This document shows, one piece after another, positions 11,084 to 21,027 of a stretch of DNA of 21,998 nucleotides. A model generated the notes under the pieces. It made no database searches and had not been told where the DNA came from. It saw nothing but the letters and a program-made list of their open reading frames with translations. This DNA comes from Saccoglossus kowalevskii (taxonomy: Eukaryota > Hemichordata > Enteropneusta > Harrimaniidae). Made by a program: the position numbers and the translations under genes. Location of the stretch: NCBI RefSeq assembly GCF_000003605.2, contig NW_003135337.1, positions 200,582 to 222,579 on the forward strand, written 5' to 3'. Each line of letters begins with the position of its first letter. Within the stretch, counting starts at the first letter, position 1.

Positions 11084-13117
11084 CTGGAAACAGAAAATAC
11101 AGATCAATCATATAAACAGAATAATTTAATAAAATAAATGCAATAAATGATCAGTATGCCAACCGTTACACAAAAAAAAGAATATCATTTTTTTAATACT
11201 ATGAATAGCTAGCAAATATGCAGGGAAGAAAATAATAATCTGCCATATTACAAGTAGAATCGTGTTTCTGTCTACTCAAGAACCATTAACCTATTAATGT
11301 AATATTTATGACATTTATTACATATTAATACTAGTATGTTCTTCATTTGATGTAAATTTTACATGTTTACCATTTCTCATGATGCAATGCTAAAAACAGA
11401 TTGAAAGCGGTCCACAGTCGCATAACATGCATTCAAAGGACGCAGACAACAATTCTGATAAAAATATATGGCCGAGATGTCTAATCGTAATGCAGCTTGC
11501 AACTGCCTTGATTAATACCATCCCTGTAATATCATGGGTAAATTAACCCCGTGCAGATATCTAACACGACCTGACCTTTACCCCAGGGCAATTCACCTAC
11601 AAAATGTACATGCTATGCTTTCATTATTAAAAATAAACTTTGTATGTAACTTCCTGCGAAACACAATGAAGTGATACTGCGATTATTCAAGTCGCAGACA
11701 TGCTCGGGTTGCTTACTGTACAGGTGGCACAAGAGTCATTCCGAGAGGAAGATGACATCATCTGTGTCATGTATATTAAATGGAGTTTGCATTACATACA
11801 CTAAGCGGCCATAGTCGCATCACAACAAAGAACACATAAATTCTTGGTTCGAAAAATATCCATGTTTCTCATCTTTTGTCGAAATTTTCTTAAGAATGAA
11901 AGTATAAAATTTTCATAGAAAATTAAAATACTGCAGCATATTTTTTATGATAATATGGAAAATGAGAAAAACAGAAAATTATAATTCTTTTGTCTAGTAT
12001 TGGGCTTTTTGGTTTTGTAAAACAAAAAATAAAGCAAACCTACTTATATAACCTACACCTGTAGCACACAGCAATGACAGCCAGCCTCAAGGGAAACTGG
12101 ACAAGATTTTATTTATTTGCCAAATGACTGGATACATGTCATTAAGTTTCAATCAATACCAGCATAGTACACTTGGGAAAACACAGCAAAGCCGAGGGTC
12201 AGTTCCTGCATCAAAACTCACATTTTAAACATCACCAGTACTTTTCACATTTTGGTAATTTGAGGGAATCTACATGCATTAAATTTTATGACACCTACTT
12301 TGATTAAAGACCTCATAGTGGAATTTTTACAGCTGCATGGATTTTGTGATTTACTCAAATTTATGAAAATCTTTCTCAGCAGCAATATTAAAGTTGTATT
12401 GTCTCCAAAATATTATAAAAAAAAGTATTAATATGTTTATTTTTATTTTAATGTTAAAATCTTCCCACCTAAGTTGAAAGCCTGAAAATTTTGTTTTATT
12501 TAGTTTTAAAGTAACCATATTTACTCACTGCATACATCATTTTGGATCAAAACAGATTTCATTTAGTACTTTGGGAAAAGAGCAAACCAGAATGATATTA
12601 CAAAAAAAAAACCCATACTCATGCCTGTGCATGGTTACCGTATATCTCAGACTATTTTTTTTTTCTGAGGTAATATACTCTCTTCATTTCCCAGAAATTG
12701 TTGGCTGATTGGGTAAAACATACTGCTTTGAAATTATTTTATCTTAAATCTCTGTTAAAAAAAATGAATAACACTGTTTTGAATTCATCTCATTTTTTTT
12801 CTGATTCAATGTATGGTGTATCTTTTCTAAGTAACCAGACAAAGATATCTACTTCACAACACGTATACCTGCATATGTACAATGTGAGTATATATTGCAA
12901 ATGACAGCACATATACACACATAAGATCAGTTTTCAAGGAGAATGAGATACAGAAAATACGATAAAAACATTCACAAAGAGACCCAAAATACATTTCTAA
13001 CTTACATGTAAGTGCTTGTTATAGGGTTATTTATTAAAAAATATGAAGTTATAAGAATTTGTTAGAAAAAAAATTAATAGAACAAAAAATGCTGTAAGCT
13101 TTGTAATGTAATACTAG

Positions 13118-13291
13118 TACTGTAAACGTATTAATTATTCATTAAGTTTTAATTCAGCGATTTTTTCTAAATCAAATTATAACTCGTTCACTGGCAGATT
13201 TATGAATTAAAAACGAAAACCCAGTGAATATGTTCAAAATAACAAAACAGTGAGCTTAAATCCCAATGAAAATAAATGATTTTATATTATA
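13118..13291. mobile_element. Degenerate MITE-like element in intron 1
   Basis: The left end is TACTGTAAACGTATTAATTA, followed by TTCATTAAGTTTTAATTCAG and a GCGATTTTTTCTAAAT segment. The right side (about 13264-13291) is a weak inverted counterpart with AATGAAAATAAATGATTTTA. The outline (TACTGTAAACGTATTAATTTTC..., ending in ...GAAAATTAATACGTTTACAGTA in intact copies, as I remember the family) fits a decayed copy of a common invertebrate inverted-repeat element. The right boundary is approximate because that arm has diverged. Confidence 0.5.
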
Positions 13292-14227
13292 CAAAATTAC
13301 AAGGATTAAAATGACATTTCAGTGAATAGCAATCTCTATGGCCCACAATTGAAAAAATATTTTGCCCTTAAAAACGACACTGAGTGGAACATACCGGTAG
13401 TCATAATAAATTCTCTAGTTTGAGACAATACAGAAAGTTTACCTAAAGAACATTGTGGTCAGGTGTTAAAGACTAATAGTGCTGCCATTATTTCTACAAT
13501 TTAATTTTAGCTTAGGTGAAGATATTAACACTGAGGATTATATGATATATTGTGAGACAGGGAAGATATTTTATGCACGTGTTAGTTATTAAAACAGGTC
13601 AAATACTGAATAAAACATTGTGTTCTATAATAATTGTAGAATACACTAAATTAGATGTTTTACTAACTAAATGTACAAACATGGTGGCTAATTTACATAT
13701 TAATTCTAATTTGCATATCATTCAAATATGCAACAGAATAGTTTTCTGAGAGTTTATAGCATAGTAAATGCATCATACTTAATCAGCCTAGAGAGAACAC
13801 TATTGTTTACCCAACTTGTACTAATTTTTCATTCATGAATATGTTACTAAAACCCTGAAAAAGGTTTCAAATTCCTGACCATGCAGATCTGACAAGGTCA
13901 TTTCCTGTTCTTTGGATGGTAAAAGCTCTTCGGCATATTGGATCAATCCACCCCAACAAATTCTATTTGGCAACCCTTGTTAGATAGGAATCTGTATTGC
14001 TGAGTTATTCTATGATGTAGGTAATGCATCAACAAATCATTGCTCAAACATCCAAAAAGTGCAATAAATTAATAAACCAGAAAAAATCACAATAAAGATT
14101 TTTCAGTATTAGTAAATTTTCCCAATATGATAATTTGACAGTATTCATGAAGACAAAATTTCACAATGTTCATTGTGATGCAAAGTTTCTAATGAATTAA
14201 AAATCATTCTCTGAGTGGTGGGGCGTG

Positions 14228-14276
14228 TCTCATTCTCCCTCTCCCTCTCATTCTCCCTCTCTTGCTTTCTTTCTTT
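14228..14276 (+). repeat. Pyrimidine-rich imperfect tandem repeat
   Basis: This 49-base stretch is almost purely C and T, with one G. It contains two tandem 18-base units, CATTCTCCCTCTCCCTCT and CATTCTCCCTCTCTTGCT, followed by CTTT repeats. Transcribed in the myosin direction it would be a purine-rich intronic tract. Confidence 0.85.
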
Positions 14277-16697
14277 GAAACGGTTCCTTTATTACAGCTA
14301 ACCTTTAAATATCTAAGTTAATGGACACCTTTTCACTAAGGGATTCCCCATTTGAAAACTGGGGTGGGGTGGAAGATTCAAACATTTATATGTGAAAGAG
14401 ATTTCAAATGGCCAACCCTATTCAGGAATACGTACAGACACATGCATTTGAAATGGTTCAACTGCCACCAATGAACTTAAATGGAGGTAGATATGGTAAA
14501 GAATTATCCTGAGCATTTTTAATGCTGTCAGTCAAGTATACAGAGAACGGTTTACGGAGGGCATAAAACTAGCGATAATTGCTCCATCCCTTTTTATACC
14601 TTCATGGTCATGGTTAAGTGAACACACGTGTTCCATTTTTATGATTTCAAGCCAAGCATGGAAGCCTCTTTGTCATTGTGCATAGCCATATTGTCAATTT
14701 TCTGTATATTTTATAAAAATGACTGGTTACATTATAAATGTCCTTACAGGATTAAAATTCCATGGGAAACGTAAACAGATAACAACTGGTAATGTAAACA
14801 ACACGAATAATGTCATTGCATGATTACACCGAGTAGAGTGCCGGGTTTAAGCAAAGCAGGACGTGCAGAAATTATTCATGTTATTTTTGAAGAAATCGCA
14901 CACAGGAAATACATCAAGGTAGACAGAGAGTCAACATTACATTGCGCATATAAGCATAGATATTAGTAAAATCAAAGACACTACCTGTATTTTCTAGCGT
15001 CTTTGGTAAAACAATTAATTTGATATTCTTATATATTCACTCATACCAGAAAACTAGTCATGCTTCAGTATTGTTAATCTGATTATATAAACTGATAACT
15101 GTTGACGATTTTGTCTGTGCCCCCAAAAAATCAACAAAAACTAGATTCACTCAAGCAGTATACTTAGACAATAATTTTCACTGGATAAAAAAAATATTTA
15201 ATTTTCAGTAGTAGACCTTTATGGTTTATAGAATTATAAATCACAGGTTCTTGGCGATCCACTATGTTGGTGGTTTCCGAAGTCCAGCAGGAAATATTGC
15301 TTAGTAATGATGTAAACGCCCAAAATTGTCGCTATATGATTTATGCAGGAACATGTACATTATAAATAGTTACAATTTTAAGTTTTTTTTTAGCATTTCT
15401 ATCAAAGCCAAATTTCCTGCTATATAACCACCGCCTACTCAGATTGTCAAACCCCTATGCTATAATTATACACCCACTGTTTAGATAATGTAGCACCGAG
15501 TGATCTTAAAAAGAAATTTGGTAGTCCCCATACAGGGCTTGGTCCACCACAGGGTTATCCAATGGATGCATATTCACATAGACAATAATTTGCGCAGTCC
15601 AGAAGCACTGTTTATTTTAGGTGACAAGAAGGAAACATTAGAAGTTGACACGCATCAAGGACCGATTGTCTGTGATTGCCAGTGATTCATACAGGTGATT
15701 TACAATGACCGGAAGTTGGACTGTTCAAATTTGAACCGACACACAAACGATAATAACATTAGTCATGGGATTAGGAGACTGCCTTCTAACACATATGTGG
15801 TTGGTAAAATGATAACCCATACAATACATATTAATATTCATCATAACAGATTGGTATTTATTATCATCATAGTATTCATTTGTGTCGTATTTGTAAACAT
15901 GTTATACCATATCATTCTCAACTGTGATCTCAAAGTTTGTGTTCAGTTTAGAACATCGATCAGTGCTGTAACGTGGCATGATAAAGTATACTGTCAGAAT
16001 AATCCTCTCAATAAATTCAATCACACAATTTGTTCAAATAATACAATAGACATAATCAGCTATCAAAAGCCACATTCACTAACTCATTCCTACTGCACAA
16101 GACCCAGGCATGACAGGGGAAGAACCGAAGACACGGAGGTCTTGGGAGAATTATCATTAGCGAACCGAAGCAGCGGTCATGTCGCTCACTAAGTAGTCAT
16201 AGTGCAACAGACAACTGATTTTAAACTTCTTTTTACATAGCTGATTTGTTCATGATCGTAAATTGCCGTTAGTAGCGAAAAAGAGCCGGCAGTATATACC
16301 AAATGAAAACGACGACTGACAACCAATCGGGCTAGGAACCACAACTGCAGCGAAACGACGAGTCGTTGCCACTCTCAAATGTTTACATTACTGATTCCAC
16401 AATAACCGTATAAAACGAGTTAAATAGATGTACGTATGTATTGTAAACACAATTAACAGTTTTTGGAAATACAATGCGTGATCTGTATAGTGTGTTTTCT
16501 TCATTGTATGGGTAATATGATTAAAACAGCACTCGGACATCAACAAGCTTAGCAGCCAAAAATCGTACTGTCGGTATAGGGGGGAGGGTTAAAACCACAA
16601 CAAATGCGATCAACGCTGCAGTCTAGTTTAAAAAGTGACACGGCGTCTAAAACAGTATAGGCGTGTCCAACAGAGATACCAAATCAGGGTAACTTAC

Positions 16698-16715
16698 CGG
16701 TGTCAATATGTCCAT
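16698..16715 (-). CDS. First coding exon of an unconventional myosin (class X-like), MDILTP
   Basis: This is the first coding exon of a minus-strand gene. It encodes only six residues, MDILTP. The start is well supported. The context is AAAATGG, with A at -3 and G at +4. An in-frame TGA lies 15 bases upstream (16728-16730), so translation cannot begin earlier in this exon. The exon ends in CCG followed directly by GTAAGTT (16691-16697), a near-consensus donor, in phase 0. The next exon also starts in phase 0 and opens with GNHVWL, so the spliced protein starts MDILTPGNHVWL. A tiny first coding exon followed by a VWL motif is the arrangement I recall for vertebrate MYO10, which also begins Met-Asp; that comparison is from memory. 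Alone, 18 bases prove little. The evidence is the match of start context, donor and phase with exon 2. No gene symbol is given because the class cannot be fixed from 39 residues. Confidence 0.62.
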
Positions 16716-17100
16716 TTTCTCCCCGGTTCAAACACACCCTTAGTGAGCCGGTTCCGAACCTTGTAAACTTCAGAACTTCTTCGGTACTTGTGAAGAAATC
16801 AATTGCGCATGACAACTATTAACCATCCGGGGACTGTGCGGAAGGAACTACTAACAAAATGGGTAGGGTGGGGCTTTAGATTTACAGATATGACGGATGT
16901 GGTTAGAATTACTTTACATGAATTAGCAAGTGCATGTAGCATTATGCAACACGTCGTGTGATTCCAATGACAAATGCACTTTAAACATGTAAACAATATT
17001 TTAATCACGCAACTTTCCCCTCAGCTAAGCTTTATGTAGGTCGCTCCGGATTTGGCCGATGGATGGCGCAATTCCAAATCTAGTACATGTACAATGATTA
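16716..17100 (-). promoter_or_regulatory. Putative 5' UTR and promoter region of the myosin gene
   Basis: The sequence immediately upstream of the myosin ATG (higher coordinates, minus strand) is richer in G+C and CpG than the introns, especially at 16716-16860 and near 17035-17075. This fits a 5' leader and a CpG-containing promoter. No clear TATA box at a usual distance could be picked out, so the transcription start is not assigned. The ORF-like stretch on the minus strand at 16799-17008 has no recognisable features and is probably chance. Confidence 0.35.
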
Positions 17101-19600
17101 TAGAGTAAGGTGAGTTAATTATGGGTTACCATTTGAAAACAGATGGAGGGAGGATTTTGTGAAAACAAATTGGGATGAAAAGAACAACAAAATATGAATA
17201 CAAAATTACCGCCAGGCATGTCAGGAGGATGGAATGTATTTGCATACAATACACTTTCCCCAGCACACAATATACGTATAATTATTGTTGAGACGTTTCG
17301 GTTTTATAAATCATGAAGATTATGCACTGGTAAACGTAATCGAGAAAACTTAAATAAAATAAAAAAAGGATTTGATTTTTGAAAACTGTTATCACGGTTG
17401 AATTACAATTTTTTTCATGTTATTTTTGTTGTCATCAAAAGCACATTTACATTCAATTTGTAAAGAACTTTTTAGTTCACATACTAATGGAAAATTGGCT
17501 CTAAATGCGAGTCGGCCTATTTGCATACAGATCTGTCACACGGGGCGGGATATGTGCACTCGACCAATCACTATGGAGTCTGGTCTGCGCTACTTCAACA
17601 TCATCGTAGTTCCCTTCCACCACTGGTCATGAACGTTCACAGTTGTGCTGCGCTTAATTATTTTCTTATTTAAAGTGCCACTGGGAACTTTGTGTTGAAC
17701 GTAGTGTAGTTTTATAATATAGCAGTGCACGTGGCCCAGGGCAAGTAAGGTTTTAGTGCGGCTCGAGGATGGGGTGTCGTATACTAAATTAATTACTGAA
17801 TTATGTTTGCATTCAATATGCATCTACGCAAATATCCAAAAAATGCACAAGCAATTTGGTTACCATTAAAACTGATAAAATTTTCTTTTTTTCAACGTGG
17901 TTTTACAATATTTTATTTTACAAAGTATCTCTTTTGGGGGGTGTGAACGTTTTGTAACAGCAACATAATGTAGACGTAAAATAAAGATTGCTTTGTTTTA
18001 TTTTCTTGCTCAGACTATTAAGGGATATTACTACATTGGTTTAATTCACCCTGGTCATCCCTTTTCAATAGTTGAGAGAGAACTTCAAATTCCCGGTAGT
18101 ACTTTAAGGTAGAGCGCTATATTGTCATTTGTTGATGTTATAAAGATTAAGTAAATTAAATAAAAACATGCTGTTATCGTACTCAGGTCGGAGAAAATCG
18201 ATCAATCATAAAATACAATGAAAATAGAATGTTTCTTCTGTTTTAGTGCGTTTCCTATGGGCAAGGTTGTTATGTCTCAACACTTTGCACGGTGACATAT
18301 GATGAAAACAAAAATATGTCTTACATGGTACTTTTTGATGACTAGAAGTATTTAAAAAATTATAAAAATTTAGTTGTTTTTTTAACCAGGTAATGTGTTT
18401 TCTTGTTGTATAGTAATCAATAGTGGACAGATGAATTATTGCTTCCTTTTCTACCTTATAGAATTTTGAATTTGTCAACAAGATGTTGGGGTTAATTTCA
18501 ATGAAAAATGCCTTAATTTTGTATCAATGGTAATCTACAAATATTCTTCCAACACTGTATTTGAGTAGTTGCAGTCTAAGTTAATTTTGATCTGAATGGG
18601 ATAAAGTATTAATCCACATAGCCTGTAACTCATCCAGTTTTACATTTCTAAACTTAACATTTATTGGTGTATCTAAGTTTCATGGGTGTAATTAATTTAG
18701 ATAAGGGTCTTTACATTTTGTTGGCAATGTCGACAGCCATTATTTTTAACAGCCATTTGCAAAACAAATGTACATACATATTTTTTAATCCTTTCTATGA
18801 GATTTTTGTTTACAACCGCAGCGGTCGATAATTTGAATACGTAATAATATCATACGCGTATTACTTATTTCAAGCAAATGTTCTGTATAACTGAACAAAA
18901 ACTTGCCGCAACATTTGCGATCTTTGACACTATAAAGGGGGGAAGCTTTGGATTACCGGAGTATGTACATACACACACTGCCCTCTACAGTTCAGTAACT
19001 GTTTTTCCAAATTAAATATTAGTTTCTGCAATGCTCGCCGAAACAATGACTGAACAAAGTGAAATCTGTCCAATCGTATAGACATTTGTTTTGAAGCTAG
19101 AAAGCCCTGGTGGATCTAACAATTTGGTAAGCGGGCGCGCTCCTATTGATGTGGCCGAAGGACACGTCCACGCAACTCTGGTGGGCTGGGTTTGTCAATT
19201 GATTTGATTTTTTTTTTTTGCGGGATGAAGCGGGAGGCGGGCGCCTCATAAATCCGCACATGGAAAGTGACGATTCTTAAAAGATCCATCCCCTAATTAG
19301 CACAATTAAGTGATCAGTTTACAGCAGCCAGCTACTGCCACTACTGGATAGTTATAAATGTGTCCAATTAGACAAAATGGGTTTGATCATGAACCAATTA
19401 GCTCAACAGTGAAAGTAAATAATGAAATCACACACAAGATGCATGGCACATCTAGGACTCGTGGGAGGATTCCAATAGAATACTACCAGTATTAATCAGT
19501 TTCCCATTTTCCGGCTGTAGATACTGAGAAATCCTGTTCCAGTTCTACAACCCAGTCGACGACAAAGTTTTGATGAAGAAAAAAATCTTTCCTCTGCTTT
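17101..19600. other. Upstream non-coding stretch with promoter-like patches
   Basis: No gene is recognised here. Between about 17540 and 17745 there is a GC-box-like GGGGCGGG, a plus-strand CGACCAATCA, a CACGTG E-box near 17728 and a donor-like CAAGTAAGG at 17743. A second G+C-rich patch lies at about 19127-19260 and contains GGCGGGCGCC; a run of 12 T (19208-19219) is embedded in it. These could be regulatory for the myosin gene or for an unseen divergent transcript. The rest is AT-rich and unremarkable, including 17760-18950. Confidence 0.3.
19208..19219 (+). repeat. Run of 12 T beside a G+C-rich patch
   Basis: Twelve consecutive T bases followed by GCGGGATGAAGCGGGAGGCG. The abrupt switch from an AT homopolymer to G+C-rich sequence is unusual for this window. 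Confidence 0.85.
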
Positions 19601-19628
19601 TGTCTTTATTTCAAGAGAGGAAGAAAAT

Positions 19629-19662
19629 CAAGGTGTGGACTCAAGGTGTGGACTCAAGGTGT
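19629..19662 (+). repeat. 13-bp tandem repeat
   Basis: CAAGGTGTGGACT occurs twice back to back and is followed by a partial third copy, CAAGGTGT. The unit length is not a multiple of three. It sits just upstream of the retroelement-like relic and would shift any reading frame through it, consistent with decay. Confidence 0.9.
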
Positions 19663-19669
19663 AGCATCT

Positions 19670-20091
19670 ACTCCAGTACCTAAAAAGAATGCCTGTCACC
19701 GCTCTGGTTGTCATCGCTTTCCTTGTTAAGATGATCTACACCCAGAATGCCATTCTTGTTGTCACAAGCCTGATTATCAATTTAAGAGAACATCCCTTGA
19801 GATGGAAATAGTTGCAATCTTAGTGTTCTGTCCCTTAGCCAAACACTTATTGAATCTAGAGGCATAGCCCAATCTTATCTCGCAACCAGACTTCAGAATC
19901 TATTGTGTGGTTGGGATGATGTGACATCTGTGAGAGCTCTAGTGCCTCATGCCAGGCTACACACTGTAGCATTTTTAGTTAGATGTAGATTCTGGCATAA
20001 TATGCAAGTTCTCCAGATGGGCCAGGTATTTAGACCACCTGATAAAACTGCATGGAGTGCCCTTCTTACCATCTCTACCAACAGTGCCTGA
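19670..20091 (+). pseudogene. Decayed retroelement-like fragment (possibly DIRS type)
   Basis: Two adjoining plus-strand frames read like protein. From 19694 one frame gives a Cys/His-rich stretch, CHRSGCHRFPC, then an in-frame TAA (19727-19729), then DDLHPECHSCCHKPDY. This resembles the C-x-x-C..D-x-H..C-x-x-C motif of Gag-like proteins of DIRS elements. From 19801 another frame stays open for 96 codons and includes VTSVRALVPHARLHTVAFLV, RCRFWHNMQ and FRPPDKTAWSALLTISTNSA. This resembles the link between reverse transcriptase and RNase H in tyrosine-recombinase retrotransposons (VP-x-ARLH, then W, then PP-x..W). The closeness of the two parts implies a large internal deletion if they come from one element. 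There are no long terminal repeats, no YADD box and no recombinase in view. The family assignment rests on pattern memory and is tentative; that the segment is a broken former coding sequence is more secure. Confidence 0.35.
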
Positions 20092-20708
20092 TTTGACAGA
20101 CACCTCACTCGGTCTCTAGAGCATTGCATGAACACAGCAACAAGTATTCTTACAGTTAAAATTCACTCTGGTATGCATTGCATAACATAGGAGCACTCAC
20201 AACAGAGATAGCTGACTTATTGTACAGACTTGAGCCATGTTCTTGGGCTTTGAGTGGCAAATCTCTTAGCAGATTACCCCAGACCTATTCAACATATGGC
20301 CAGAACCATCCATCAATCAAGAACCATCAATTGGCAAGAAATGGAATGTCCATTACTTGGTACAATCTTAAAGGGGAACTAAATAGAGCCTATTTGGTGT
20401 TTGTATTTATCAAGTTATGTATATTGATTATAAATTTGAAAAACAAAATTTAAAAAAATGATTATCTTCAGAGTAATGATGATTTAAATATGAGAAACCA
20501 TAAACCTGCGAAGGACTTCCGTTTGCGCCATCTTGTCATAAAAAAACGCCCTCATGAGGTATAAACAGGTAAGGTAACAAAGCATGATGACGAAATAGTA
20601 TCTGATTAAATATAAGCAACTTAGGGAGCCATAGCTGGCTGGACTGGTGAATTGACTTCTAGTCTAGGTTGTCTAGGTTTCTACTTTTACGTTAACGTTA
20701 TTTACAAG
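20092..20708. other. Stretch without a recognised gene
   Basis: The plus-strand frame from 20178 (91 codons) reads IADLLYRLEPCSWALSGKSL in part. It may be more of the same relic as the preceding fragment in another frame, but I cannot match it to a family. A GCGCCATCTTG motif (YY1-like) lies at 20525-20535. The rest shows nothing clear. Confidence 0.3.
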
Positions 20709-21027
20709 CTACCAACATACAAACATTATGGATGTGCGATTGATCGAGACAGGCATTTTGTTTTGTTTTTTGTCTAACTGTCTAATAAATGCTATTTCCA
20801 GTACTGCACTGTGCGGCGTGCAAATTATTCAAAGTATGGATGCTGGAGTATGCAATCTTGAGTTCGTAGTGTGGTGGTGGAAACATTTTCGTCCATGTAT
20901 TCACGGGGCTGCACTGGCAAATCATGGGACAAGTGTCACAGGAACACCAAGCAGATTGTTCACAGACTTCCGTGTAATTTGAAATAAAACTTTCATCCGA
21001 ACAAGGGGCATCGTCGACGATATACTC
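20709..21027 (-). pseudogene. Frameshifted P2X7-receptor C-terminal-like (P2XR_C) domain fragment
   Basis: Read on the minus strand, three frames follow one another in the order of the P2XR_C zinc-binding domain. Frame one (from 21027) runs EYIVDDAPCSDESFISNYTE then VCEQSAWCSCDTCPM, giving the acidic/Ser linker and the W-C-x-C-x-x-C motif. Frame two (about 20911-20828) gives PREYMDENVSTTTLRTQ then DCILQHPYFE, matching the 'CIT-x-H-x-x-F' step, and ends in TAA. Frame three (20822-20712) gives CTPHSAVLEIAFIRQLDKKQ then NKMPVSINRTS, matching the 'VLE-x-A' helix and the Asn-Arg-Ser/Thr step, and ends in TAG. The frame changes and the unclear CC pair mean this copy is not functional. Such domains occur in many invertebrate proteins without the ion-channel part. 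An acidic frame further upstream (21030-21146, with YDQESTVYCDESDQFSVSDE) may be its N-terminal part. The plus-strand frame across the same bases, starting at 20728, has no family features. Confidence 0.5.

Larger units (their letters stand above)
11084..16697 (-). other. Intron 1 of the myosin gene
   Basis: About 5.6 kb separate the two coding exons, bounded by GTAAGTT at 16691-16697 and a pyrimidine tract plus CAG at 11084-11086 (minus-strand sense). I see no further conserved coding exon. Contents: a MITE-like element near 13118-13291; a pyrimidine-rich tract at 14228-14276; a stretch of unusual open frames at 15487-16192; and a CpG-richer patch at about 16080-16400 that includes an ACCAATC motif near 16323, possibly regulatory and close to the start of transcription. 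The rest of 11087-13117 and 13292-15486 is AT-rich and shows me nothing specific. Confidence 0.55.

Noticed and set aside
20728-20982. 84-codon plus-strand frame beginning MDVRLIETG
   Set aside because: It lies opposite the frames that match the P2XR_C pattern and is best explained as their antisense shadow.
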